A DNA stretch of 64,000 nt from Mycolicibacterium palauense (lineage in GTDB: Bacteria; Actinomycetota; Actinomycetes; Mycobacteriales; Mycobacteriaceae). Position 1 is the first letter of the stretch. Each line of letters opens with the position of its first letter. The stretch spans positions 1-64,000 of the forward strand of contig NZ_NVQF01000015.1 in NCBI RefSeq assembly GCF_002592005.1, read 5' to 3'. The notes beneath the pieces were generated by a model, which made no database searches, was not told the DNA's origin, and worked only from the letters and a program-made list of their open reading frames with translations. Positions 8,416 to 17,369 of this stretch are shown piece by piece. Both the position numbers and the translations under genes were made by a program.

Positions 8416-9489
8416 TCAGCGGCGAGTATTCAGACGCGGCGTGGCGAAGCCACGCGGCTGATCGCTGCCCAGCGCACCCACCGCGGTGACGGCCCCGATC
8501 GGGAATCCGGCCGCATCACAGCCGTCGGGCAGCGGAAGGACTTGCCCGCGGTCGTTGCTGCCCAGGATGTCGCGCCACCGCTTCGCTGCGCGGCACCGTT
8601 CCGAGTTGAGCGCCGTGCGGGCCTCACCGGCCAGACGCTCGAAGGTCTGCCCGGCCGATCTCCACTGCCACGGATCCAGGGCGGGTTTGAGCGGCGTACC
8701 CAGTACCGGGTCCGGCAGACCGCCGTCGGCACAGTCGATCAACCTGGCGCCGACGTGTTCCATCGTGGCGGCCAGCAGCTCGGCGTAGGTGCTTCCTGTG
8801 ACCAGCTGTTCGTTCCACACGTAGTACGCGGCTATCTCGACGAACAGCCCGCCCGGGCGCTGGCCGCCGAGATGGACGTGACGGACCTGACGGAGCAGCC
8901 GCACGATGTGCCGGTAGGCGTTCTCGCCGCCGACCGTCGGACTCCACGCGGCCGTGGCCAGGGCATCGGTGTCCTTGGCGAACTGCACCGGGTTGGTCTT
9001 GATCCAGCGGCCCTCGTCGTTGTTCCATTCGTCGCGGTCGCGGTTGGGGATGGCCCAGTGCTCACCCCAGGGCACCGCCGGCACTGCGTCGATGGCGAAC
9101 GCGTCATCGCTGAAATGGCCTTCGGGCTCGGGGAACTCGATCTTGAGCGACCGGGCCTGCGGGGTGATGCGGCCGCCGGGAACTTCACCTTTCACGCCGT
9201 ACTTCTCGACGAGCACGCGCTCGACAGTGTTGTAGATCTTCTCGGGGCTGTGGCGCACCGAGAGTTTGGTGCAGCGCACGAAGACATCGACGTCCTTGCC
9301 GGGATACCGGGCGGTCAATCGCGCGTAGGAGCCGATGAGCCGGGTGTCGATGCCCCAGCTTTACAGCTCGGGATCGGCCTCGAGTAAGCTGCGCACCTCG
9401 GTGTGTGCGTCGATGGCGCGGTCGCGCTTGTCGCCGTGGATGCTCACGTTGCGTACCGCTTGGGCGAACTCGGTGTCGAGTGCCTCCAT
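8416..9489 (-). pseudogene. cap1: CD-NTase (CBASS cyclic-oligonucleotide synthase), interrupted by an in-frame TAA
   Basis: The frame starts at the ATG at 9489 with AGGAGC five bases upstream. After 42 codons it meets TAA (9361-9363) and then continues in the same frame with SWGIDTRLIGSYARLT and GKDVDVFV. These are the GS motif and D-x-D catalytic motif of a nucleotidyltransferase (G53-S54, D66/D68 in the restored protein). The remainder (about 357 residues in total) is open and typical of CD-NTases: HSPEKIYNTVERVL, a C-terminal helical domain and an ADG-like region. The only possible restart (TTG 9318) would lack the GS motif, so no active synthase is expected unless the stop is suppressed or a reading error. 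It heads the four-gene CBASS operon. Confidence 0.8.
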
Positions 9490-9831
9490 GATTGCTCCTG
9501 CACGTTCGAAGATTCGATGGTTCAAAGGCGTTGCCGGCGCGAGCACCCTTGGATGCGCCACGTCGCGAACACCCGGTCGCTGCGCGCGTCGACGCCGCGG
9601 CGGTGGGTGACGCGGGTGAGGTTTGAGCTGGGCTGCGGTCGCTCCATCCGCCAAGATGTTCGAACGCCGATTCTACCGGCGGGGTCCGACAGGACTGACT
9701 GTTGTGTCAATCGGTGGCCTGGTCGTCCCGCTCGGGCCGGGTGACCCGGGCTCCGGACTCGGACCGGGGCCAGGGGCACGATAGCGCCGCGGCGGCGCAC
9801 TCCGTGCCATGGAGCACCGCTGCGCGCCGAA
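9490..9831. other. Intergenic region between CBASS operon and STAND gene
   Basis: These 340 bases precede the CBASS operon and so should hold its promoter. No gene is visible. The segment nearest 9490 contains two TTCGAA-type short palindromic pieces (about 9504-9530 and 9657-9665), but no clear operator or -10/-35 pair could be assigned. Confidence 0.35.
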
Positions 9832-12800
9832 CTAGAGAGGGAACTGGGTATAGATGTTGTTCTTGATATCGATGGGGCAATCGTCCCTGCCGGCCAGTTG
9901 CTTGCTCCTCGCTCCGTCAGTATTCGCGTCGAAGTACATGACGCATTCGGCGATGGCGCCCTTATTGGTATCCGACACCGTCGGCCACAGCTCCACCACC
10001 AGAGGCAGAACGGACGCATCCCGGTTCGCCGCGGTGATCAGCAGATGAGCCATCGGGCGTCGCGACCGGTTCGCGATATCGGCAGCGTCGAACTCGGTCA
10101 GAACCGCACGCACCACGCGCTGAACCTCGTCCAGTGTGCAGTACGGAATCCTCAACGCCGCCAACGCTTGCTTGTACAGACCGAAAAGCGCCGGGAGATG
10201 CCGTCGTTGCGCCTCGGGTGTTTCTGCCGGTAGTCGCTCAATCACCGCGCCTCTAAGCGCTTCGACAACAGTGAAACGAAGCTCATCACCAAGCCGGTCG
10301 CGCTTGCCGAGCATGATCAGCAGCACGATCAGCGACGCCGGCGTCTGCGGATCATCATTGGCCGCCAGCGATTTCAAGAGTCGGGCTGCAATCTGCTCGG
10401 CAACTGAACCTGACGGCGGCACAATCTGCGACGCCATCTCATCGAGGGCCGTGGCGAGCAGGCGTACGCAGTTCGAGTGGCGGCAGTCGAGCAGGCTGTA
10501 CAGCCACGCCGAGACATCGGCACCGACATCACCCCCGCGCCAAGCGCGCAGTGCGGCCGTCACGCCGCGGGTGGCAGCGAACGCGGCATTGGTGGCGTCG
10601 CCGTCCAGATGACGAGTGACGCGTTCACGCGCCGCCCTGTTCTGCTCGATTACCAGCCCGTCGAGCTCGGCGAGCCTTTCCCGATCGTCCTTTGCGTCCG
10701 TCAGCAGCGCTCGCAACTCCACCTCGATATCAGCGAGTTGCGTTGGGCTACAAGCGTTGAGGAACGTATCGTACGAACTACGAATCGTCGCTGCCTGTTG
10801 CGCCGGCGAAAGCCCCGACACGCGCGCTACCTGACGCGCGCAATCCCGAAGCCGTTCGGGATCATCAGTCGACACCTTGATCAGCGAGGGCCACACCCGG
10901 CGCGGGTCGGCGCCGATCCATGCCGGCAGGCGTCTGGCGAGCGCTTCGCGCTGGGACGCCGTCAGTGCATCGGCGACATGATTGACCACGCTGCAGGCCG
11001 TGCCGACCGCGGGCTTGGCTAGATCATCCGGCAGGGCGAGCACCGTGTCGAGAACGAGCCCTCGGTGACGATCAGCGATGAACATCGCGACATTCGCCCA
11101 ACGATCCCGCTTGAGCGGCGCATCGCTGAATGCCGTGAGAAGCACACCCCTGGCGGTCGACTCATCTTCGCAGAGCGCGTCGGCGAGCCGTACCTGACAG
11201 GCGTCCCAACGCACCGGGAGTGTGGCCTCGAGCATCTCCACGATGTCTATCCATCCCATCGCTTTGCGGAAGTCGGCGTCCTCCCAATTGCGTATCAACA
11301 GCCCCGCCACAGCGTCCACGGCACCCGACGGACACTCACAGTCGGCTGCTTTCAGCAGCAAGCGGGTTCGGAGTTCAGTACCTGCGGGGCCATCCTCCAC
11401 CACCTTCAGCAGTGCTCCGCGGGCAGCAGCAGGAAGCTCGAGGGGAGTCGAATCGGCGCAGTCACCGCTGTAGAAGTCGATGAAGACGGTGATGACCGCT
11501 TCGTCGAACTTCGTCGCCACGGTATTGGCGATGAAGCGAGTCACCACCGACGGAAGAGTCTCCTTAGTGACGTACGGGTGGCGACTGAGGACCGCACTCA
11601 GGAAACTCCGAACGAAGGCCGGGCGGTCGGTGTCCGGCATCTCGTGGTAGAGCCGCACGCATGTCGCGGCAATAGGTCCAATATCGGATGTCGTGGCCGC
11701 GCCCAAGCAACCGATAGCGATGTCCGACGCGGACTTCAGGCACTCCCGAGGTGCGTCGGCCACTACGGCTATGCCGGCGCTCAACAGTGTCTTATCGACC
11801 TCCTGCCCAAGTCGCACAACACGTTCGGCGTCATGCCGCTGGAAAGCGCCGAGGAAGTGCAAACGCACACCCTCAGTCCGCGTCACCGGAATCGCGTCGA
11901 CGACCGAGCCATACCGTTCATCCGACATCGTCAGCGTTACCAGATATCGTGCAACCGGCCATAATCCGGTCGCAACTCCTCCGTCGAGGAGATCAAAAAG
12001 CCGCCGAAGGTCGCCGTCGCTGCCTGCACGACCCAGTAAGCGTGCGATGGCGTACTCGCCGTAGGTCTGGTGGAAGAATTGATACCGACCTCCGACCTGT
12101 TTGAGTACACCGTCACTTCGGAGCCGTTCCAACGCCATGTCGTCGGTTGCCAGGGTTCCCGCAGCAGAGAAGACGAGATGGTCTGTGCTGGACTGCCACA
12201 TCTCCTTGGCGATGGCTTCGACCGTCGTCTCCTGTGAGCGCGCTGCGGCAGTAACCCTGCCGTGGCGGTCACGTCCGATGCGTCGGTTCCAGTATTCGTC
12301 GTACAGTTCGGTCACCGTCAGGTCTTCGGGAATGGCGCCGACAGATGCGTAGATGTCGCATGTCATCGCGAGACGCAGCGGTGTGGCGCACACCGCTGAC
12401 GCCTCCGGGCGCCCCAGGCTGGCGAGGAAAGCATCGCGGCGATCAACGTCGATGCCTACAGCATCGGTGTACCTACGCGCCCAGTCTTGGATATCCGGTG
12501 CGGTCAGACCGGGCAACTGATAGCGGGTTCTGATCAGATCGCGCTCAGAATCAAGAAAATTCAGATACTCCTGCTCCCGGCAGGAGAACCACAAGCTGCA
12601 ACGGCCGGCGAGAGACCTCAGCACGCTCGCGACACTGTCGGCGTTCGTGTCGTTGAGGATGAGATCCACCGTGTCGAGGAGAATCGCGACCGGCGTGTCG
12701 TCTCGCACGATCTCGTCGATCAACCTCGTGAGGGGCCAAGAGGGCTTCGCATCGACGCCGTCGGCGCGAGCGCCGATCGCTGCCGCGCCCAACGCCCTGT

Positions 12801-13554
12801 CGATGTCAGCAGGGCTCGTCAAGGCAGCAGAGGTCGGAATGCGTGAGCACAACACCAGGAAGGGAACCGCTGGGCCGCCGCCGATGCCCACAAAGCTGTC
12901 GTAGAGCTGACGCAGCAGCACACTCTTCCCGAGCCCACCCTCTCCGATCACCGCCACAGGTGTCGCAACGTCGTTGAGTGATCCGCCGCCGGCACGCGCC
13001 AGTCGCGCAACGCGATCGACGTTGGGCAGAACTTCTGGGGCGATGACCTCGCTCGCCGACTTCGACGCCTCCACCAATTCTGCGACGGTCGCGTCGACGT
13101 CCACGTCGCCGACTGCCTGCCCCGCCTCATTGGCGGTGCCGATGACATCGCCCAGCGCGCGGACTTCGTCTCGGCTCTGTTCGACGGCATCACCGATCAG
13201 CCTGAGCTTGTAGCTCAGCGCGTTAGCGGACTCGCGCTCGCCGAGAGCACCGATGAACTCAGCGACCAGAAGGGACGCGAGCTTGTAGGCGTCGTCGGCG
13301 GGCGCTGCGGGCATCACCCGCGTCGCGATAAGGGTGGACAGTCGCGCTGTGCCGGCGTCATCCTGGTCATAAAGGGCATCCAGAGCCTCCCTGGAAGCGA
13401 GCAGCCTGAGCAACTTGCGTCGCTGGCCACCGGTAATCGGCACAGCCTCGGGATGGTCCTTGATCGCCGCGAGCAACCGGTCGCGGATAGAAGGTTCGAT
13501 CAGCTTCTTGACGGCGCCAACGCCGACCCTGCCGAGCAGTCGACCCCCCTCCAT
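9832..13554 (-). CDS. STAND/NACHT-type P-loop NTPase with long helical-repeat C-terminus
   Basis: The 1240-residue protein has a Walker A motif VIGEGGLGKSVLL (residues 203-214) and a Walker B strand VAILLDTVD (about 289-297). A winged-helix-like region follows (to about 520; HQTYGEYAIARLLG), and about 700 residues of alpha-helical repeats complete it. The N-terminal 190 residues are helical with no recognised effector fold. This NTPase-plus-repeats plan is that of STAND proteins such as Avs and bacterial NLR-like defence ATPases, where the C-terminus senses a ligand and the N-terminus acts. The neighbourhood (CBASS, Kiwa, HEPN, GIY-YIG) supports a defence role, which is inference. The ATG at 13554 was chosen because the 72 residues before it are low-complexity and R-rich; a clear ribosome site is not visible. 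Confidence 0.75.
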   Translation of the reverse strand: MEGGRLLGRVGVGAVKKLIEPSIRDRLLAAIKDHPEAVPITGGQRRKLLRLLASREALDALYDQDDAGTARLSTLIATRVMPAAPADDAYKLASLLVAEFIGALGERESANALSYKLRLIGDAVEQSRDEVRALGDVIGTANEAGQAVGDVDVDATVAELVEASKSASEVIAPEVLPNVDRVARLARAGGGSLNDVATPVAVIGEGGLGKSVLLRQLYDSFVGIGGGPAVPFLVLCSRIPTSAALTSPADIDRALGAAAIGARADGVDAKPSWPLTRLIDEIVRDDTPVAILLDTVDLILNDTNADSVASVLRSLAGRCSLWFSCREQEYLNFLDSERDLIRTRYQLPGLTAPDIQDWARRYTDAVGIDVDRRDAFLASLGRPEASAVCATPLRLAMTCDIYASVGAIPEDLTVTELYDEYWNRRIGRDRHGRVTAAARSQETTVEAIAKEMWQSSTDHLVFSAAGTLATDDMALERLRSDGVLKQVGGRYQFFHQTYGEYAIARLLGRAGSDGDLRRLFDLLDGGVATGLWPVARYLVTLTMSDERYGSVVDAIPVTRTEGVRLHFLGAFQRHDAERVVRLGQEVDKTLLSAGIAVVADAPRECLKSASDIAIGCLGAATTSDIGPIAATCVRLYHEMPDTDRPAFVRSFLSAVLSRHPYVTKETLPSVVTRFIANTVATKFDEAVITVFIDFYSGDCADSTPLELPAAARGALLKVVEDGPAGTELRTRLLLKAADCECPSGAVDAVAGLLIRNWEDADFRKAMGWIDIVEMLEATLPVRWDACQVRLADALCEDESTARGVLLTAFSDAPLKRDRWANVAMFIADRHRGLVLDTVLALPDDLAKPAVGTACSVVNHVADALTASQREALARRLPAWIGADPRRVWPSLIKVSTDDPERLRDCARQVARVSGLSPAQQAATIRSSYDTFLNACSPTQLADIEVELRALLTDAKDDRERLAELDGLVIEQNRAARERVTRHLDGDATNAAFAATRGVTAALRAWRGGDVGADVSAWLYSLLDCRHSNCVRLLATALDEMASQIVPPSGSVAEQIAARLLKSLAANDDPQTPASLIVLLIMLGKRDRLGDELRFTVVEALRGAVIERLPAETPEAQRRHLPALFGLYKQALAALRIPYCTLDEVQRVVRAVLTEFDAADIANRSRRPMAHLLITAANRDASVLPLVVELWPTVSDTNKGAIAECVMYFDANTDGARSKQLAGRDDCPIDIKNNIYTQFPL

Positions 13555-13952
13555 CCATCCAGTGTGACACGCCCACCGGCGACGCCCGGTACTGTCGGAG
13601 GATCGCGCCGCCGCAAAACAACGGCGCGCCGGCCTCCAACGTGGCAGTCCCCGGCTCCAGCAGCTGGCGGCAGCTCGGGCACGCCGGCCACCTCGGGTGG
13701 CCCGCATGCCGCGAGCGAAACCAGGAAGGCTTGAGAGTGTCGGAGGGGCCGTTGGTGCTGTGGGGTTCATGGAGCGCCACCGCGCTATTTCAGCGGTGAG
13801 CAGACGGGGGCCTCGCGTCCTCGGTCACCGTCTAACGTGAGATCCCTAGAGGATAGAGTCTCGGCGCTGGCTCTTAACCCTTGGACTCAACCGTGGCCGT
13901 AATCTCGTGCCAGGTAGCATTCAACGTGTAAATCACGCGTACGACGAGGACG
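13555..13952. other. Divergent intergenic region, STAND gene / GIY-YIG gene
   Basis: No gene is assigned in these 400 bases. A minus-strand frame over about 13560-13780 contains CPSC and CGG cysteine pairs and could be a degraded zinc-ribbon protein or an alternative upstream peptide, but it runs into the STAND gene out of frame. The right part (13830-13950) has lower GC and probably carries the GIY-YIG promoter. Confidence 0.35.
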
Positions 13953-14836
13953 ATGCTCGTCACCAGGGCTTTCCTGACACTCGGCCACGTGCTTGCAGCG
14001 ATGGGCGCCGAGCACGACCCGCCTATCGGACTGGACGACATGCGAGTGATCCGGCACAGCTTCAACACCGGTGAAGAGTTGAGTCTGCGGGGGCCGGAGG
14101 ATCTGACCGAGGACAAGGTCCGGCAGTACACACGGTTCCAAGGCGCCTCACCCCGGCAGTTCCCTGCCGAAGCGGAGCGATTCTGGGTGGTCCTCGTCGC
14201 TGACGGCCAGCGACGGTCGTGGCTGTGGGGAGTGTTCGAGAATCACGGCGAGATCACCGCCGAGCGCACCGCGGAGATCCGATTCTTCGATCTGCGCCGC
14301 AGCGACTTCCTGAAGCCGCTCGCCAACCGCCTCGTCGTCGAGTGGGATACTCCACGAGTCTGGCACCGCCGCGCTGCCCGCGTGGCGGACATGCCCGTCC
14401 TCGAGATAGCCGACCGCGATCAGGTGCCGTTCCCTGGATTCGACAAAGTGTTGCTGACCTTTCATGAACTCGGCGAGATGGTGTCGGATCGCCGCTACGC
14501 CGACTGGCAGGTCGCGCTCTCACAGGTGCAGGGCGTCTACCTGATCACCGATTCCTCCAACGGAAGACAGTACGTCGGGAAGGCCGATGGCGCCGAACGG
14601 ATTCTGCAACGCTGGAAGTCGTACGCGCAGGATGGCCACGGTGGCAACCATGCGCTGAAGGAACTCGCCAAGATCAGCATCGGAGCTGGAGGCGGTAAGA
14701 CCGACCACGCCCGGCATTTCAGGTTCAGCATCCTGCGGTGTTCAGTCCCAGCACGTCTCCCTCGGAGGTCGACGACGCCGAGTCCCACTACAAGCGGGCG
14801 CTGATGACTCGCGAGTTCGGCCTCAATCGAAACTGA
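13953..14836 (+). pseudogene. GIY-YIG nuclease-family protein with C-terminal frameshift
   Basis: Residues 1-190 form an N-terminal domain common in standalone GIY-YIG proteins. Residues 194-240 hold the nuclease core: GVYLITD, GRQYVGKADG (Y207-V-G), R220 and a later E237 in the helix NHALKEL. After FRFSILR the frame goes out. Reading from 14738 shifted by one base restores a typical family ending, with SHYKRALMTREFGLNRN and a TGA at 14834-14836. One missing G near 14738 explains it; with it the protein would be 294 residues. As it stands the product ends at 14804 with about 20 unrelated residues. The catalytic core remains, so partial function is possible. The gene converges on the HEPN gene with 19 bases between them. 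Confidence 0.72.
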
Positions 14837-14855
14837 GCAGCCGGCCGGCAGGAGC

Positions 14856-16060
14856 CTACTTACCACGCCTCTCGTCGATCATCGACTGGATATACGAATC
14901 GACCTGAGCCTCTTCGTAGTCGCTTATCTCCTCTTCCGTTGCATCATCCGGTTCCAGCTCTACCTCCAGCGGTACAGAAGCCTCGACCAGATAGTCGCGG
15001 CGGTCCAGCTTCAGTCGGCACACTCCGCACTCAAACCGGTCGGCAGAGCCATCCCGTTCGACATACGCAGCGCCCGCGGGTTCGTAGCCGTACTCCCCGG
15101 CATCCGAGTACTCGACCATCGGATGGCTACGACGCACCTCGTAGACCACCCACCCCATATTCTGGCAGGCAGGGCACTGATGCGGCGACGCCTCCTCGGT
15201 GGCCGAATCAATCGTCGGCGTTACCTCCGCGAACTGCTTGATGACGTCAGCTCTGCCTGCATCAGCCAGGCTCCGCGCCAGCCTCTGGTAGTCCTCCCTC
15301 GCTCTGCGCAACAACTGCTCGTACCGGGCCTTTGCCTCCGTGACCGCTTCGTCAACGATCGCGCGGACGAACTTCTCCGCCTCCTCGCCACCCCAGTACC
15401 GAACCCGTTCCGAGGGTTCGGTGCCCAGGTGCGCGAACACCCGGTCGGTGAGCAACACCATCTTCTTGAACGCCGCCTCGTTGGCCCTCGTCGACGCGAC
15501 TCCGAGATGAATAGCGGCATTACGAACTTCTCCGCCTCCTCGCCACCCCAGTACCGAACCCGTTCCGAGGGTTCGGTGCCCAGGTGCGCGAACACCCGGT
15601 CGGTGAGCAACACCATCTTCTTGAACGCCGCCTCGTTGGCCCTCGTCGACGCGACTCCGAGATGAATAGCGGCATTACGAACTTGGAAGATCGGTTCGAA
15701 GTCCTTCTTGTTCAGCTGTAGCGCGCACTGAGCGTTCGCCCGGTCGAAGGCAACCAGTCCCGTAACCGTCGTCAGCTGTGGCAAGTGATCCTGCATGGTT
15801 CCCTTGTCATCTAGCGTGAGCGCCGTTTCGACCGCGTACTTGTCGGGCAACAGATGGAAACTCTGACGTGCCAGTGCATGCTTGAGGAGAAGCTCTACAG
15901 CGGTTCCGATCGAGATCGCCACCCGCTGCGCGTCCCAAGCCGCCCCGCCGGGATACAGCTCATGCACAAGGCGCGCATGGTGAGAAGAGCCGTCCCACAG
16001 CACGTCCGGCAGCTTGTTGTGTGCGATGTGATGAGCACCGGCCGGCCAACCCTGAGTCAC
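14856..16060 (-). pseudogene. HEPN-domain/zinc-ribbon protein split by a 155-bp tandem duplication
   Basis: With one copy of the duplication removed, a single 349-residue frame runs from the GTG at 16060 to 14856. The N-terminal domain is helical with TAVELLLKHALA (53-64) and RNAAIH (128-133), the R-N-x-x-x-H ribonuclease motif of HEPN domains. A coiled helical middle (165-225) is followed by a zinc ribbon: CPAC (244-247) and CGVC (293-296). The tail is very acidic. The duplication is 155 bp, not a multiple of three, so the actual frame breaks in the repeat and ends at 15221; an ATG at 15461 could still start the C-terminal 200 residues. HEPN ribonucleases are common defence and toxin effectors; the exact family is not recognised. 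Confidence 0.7.
15367..15676 (+). repeat. Perfect 155-bp direct tandem duplication
   Basis: Bases 15367-15521 are repeated exactly at 15522-15676. Both copies begin with ACGAACTT, and a third ACGAACTT starts at 15677, directly after copy two. The event is therefore a slip or unequal exchange between two 8-bp microhomologies in the HEPN gene. The identity of the copies shows that it is very recent. Confidence 0.92.
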
Positions 16061-16504
16061 GGACTCACAGTAGTTTGCCGGCCGCCGGCGTCTGGCATCT
16101 ATAGAGAGGCCCGTTGCGGAGCGGTCAGCGGCGGGTTCGATGCTAGGTAACCGTCGAGACGACCTGATCTCAGAAGCGCTTGGTCGCGGGAGCGGTGAGA
16201 CACCGGCCGCCGATCGCGCGTTCGTCATCGCAGAACTCAAAGCACCTGGCCGGCCGGCAAGAGAAGCATGGGGTCCCGCGTCACCCCGGCGCGCCCTCCG
16301 TCCACTGTCTACCCACGTCCTTAGGCTTTTAGGTATCACTACCGGTCGGGGAGGGTTTACTTGCCTGCCGGTGATCCAAGAATTGCTGGAACCACTCGGG
16401 GATCTCACCGACGGCCGGCACGACGGCAGCAGCTTCAACAACGCCTTCGGTGACGGAGTAGCCGGGATCGGTCTCGTGCGGCACACGTTCAGCCTCGCAG
16501 ATAA

Positions 16505-16534
16505 AAAGATGGATAATCAACATTATCCATCTTT
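16505..16534. repeat. Perfect inverted repeat, 13-bp arms with 4-base loop
   Basis: The arms AAAGATGGATAAT and ATTATCCATCTTT flank CAAC. The arms are AT-rich in a GC-rich setting. It could be a terminator, an operator or a folded end of a small mobile element. It lies alone between the HEPN gene and the IS21-like repeats, about 475 bases from the nearest intact coding sequence. Confidence 0.75.
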
Positions 16535-16651
16535 CTGGTACCTGCGGGGCTGTGGGCTGGGCGAACGGGAAGTGGCTGCGTCGCGGAGGAAACGTCACTG
16601 TGACGAATTGGGCAAGAGGCGCGCAGGGTTCCGTGGCTGCGGGTGTCCGCC

Positions 16652-16863
16652 GCTGTCAGGTAGTTCTGGACCAAGAAGTTCCCTGTCCGGCGCTGTCGGG
16701 TAGTCGCGGATTCAGTCGCGGGCGCCATGGGTTCGCCGGCCGAAGAATCGCAGGTCCATGGGCGGAGGCCTGGGCGGGGTGGCGCTCTCAGGTAGTTCTG
16801 GAATGCAGTCGAGAAGTCGGACAGCTCTCAGGTGTTGCCGGATTACTCTCAACTAGTTCCGGA
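16652..16863 (+). mobile_element. Orphan IS21-like end: five degenerate copies of an 18-bp repeat
   Basis: Copies begin at 16652, 16692, 16784, 16824 and 16845. The best ones read GCTGTCAGGTAGTTCTGG; others vary (CTCTCAGGTGTTGCCGG, CTCTCAACTAGTTCCGG). Multiple short repeats of the TGTCAGGTAGTTCTGG type are a known feature of IS21-family ends, where the transposase binds. No istA or istB coding sequence is present, so this is a relic or a solo end. Confidence 0.5.
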
Positions 16864-16982
16864 TCGGACAGGAGGTGCCAGTCCTTGCAGCCTGATGCAA
16901 CTCGCACTAGTTAAGTACCGATAAGCCACATTATGTCAAGTAAACCACTGGATATTGGGTTGTCGCCCAAAGGGTTTCGCAT

Positions 16983-17369
16983 TCAGACAGTGGTAGCGGG
17001 TATGCCACGTTTGGCAGCTTCTGTGGCCAGTGCGTGGTCGAAGGTTGCGAGGCCTGTTTGGTGCCGTATTGCGACGTCAAGAACGCAACAGTCGGGCAAC
17101 TTGAGCCCACTGCTCGCGCGCAGTTCGGCGAGCCGTAGTGGCTCCCCGTTGTCGTGAGGCGCGACCGTGATTCCGGCGGCGTGGATGTCGTCGCGCATCG
17201 AAGCGCCTCGGCCTATCCGGACACCGCCCACCAACACTTCCGCCATGGTGATCATGTGCACCAGCATCTCCCCGGGCGTGCCGGCCAGGAGGACTTCGGT
17301 GGCCGCTCGATGGTGCGGATCGGCTGGATTCAGATGAGCGATGAGCACACTTGCGTCCAATGCAATCAC
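16983..17369 (-). CDS. vapC: VapC-type PIN-domain toxin
   Basis: The 128-residue protein has the PIN fold residues: D5 in IALDASVLIAHL, E44 in TMAEVLVGG, D93 in KLPDCCVLDVA and D111 in GLATFDHALA. PIN toxins of VapBC pairs are Mg-dependent ribonucleases that cut tRNA or rRNA and are held inactive by the antitoxin. The ATG overlaps the antitoxin stop by four bases (17366-17369), the usual VapBC arrangement. All acidic residues are present, so it should be active. It is the first of three consecutive TA pairs at the right side of the island. Confidence 0.88.
   Translation of the reverse strand: MIALDASVLIAHLNPADPHHRAATEVLLAGTPGEMLVHMITMAEVLVGGVRIGRGASMRDDIHAAGITVAPHDNGEPLRLAELRASSGLKLPDCCVLDVAIRHQTGLATFDHALATEAAKRGIPATTV

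Larger units (their letters stand above)
16061..16982. other. Non-coding stretch between HEPN gene and first TA pair
   Basis: Besides the hairpin and the IS21-like repeats, only a minus-strand open stretch ending at 16329 has some coding character (EGVVEAAAVVPAVGEIPEWF). It has no start separate from the hairpin and no recognised family, so it may be a 3' gene fragment. The part at 16061-16330 upstream of the HEPN gene should hold its promoter. Confidence 0.4.

Noticed and set aside
9361..9654. A separate 97-residue gene in front of the CD-NTase
   Set aside because: Only its last 42 residues are CD-NTase-like and continue in frame past the TAA; the first part is upstream non-coding sequence.
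13367..13780. Minus-strand frame with CPSC ... CGG that looks like a zinc ribbon
   Set aside because: It overlaps the STAND gene start out of frame and loses protein character after 13560; may be a relic but cannot be supported as a gene.
16329..16598. 89-codon minus-strand frame between HEPN and IS21-like repeats
   Set aside because: Its N-terminal part is the hairpin sequence and no family is recognised; only the last 50 residues have coding character, so at best it is a fragment.
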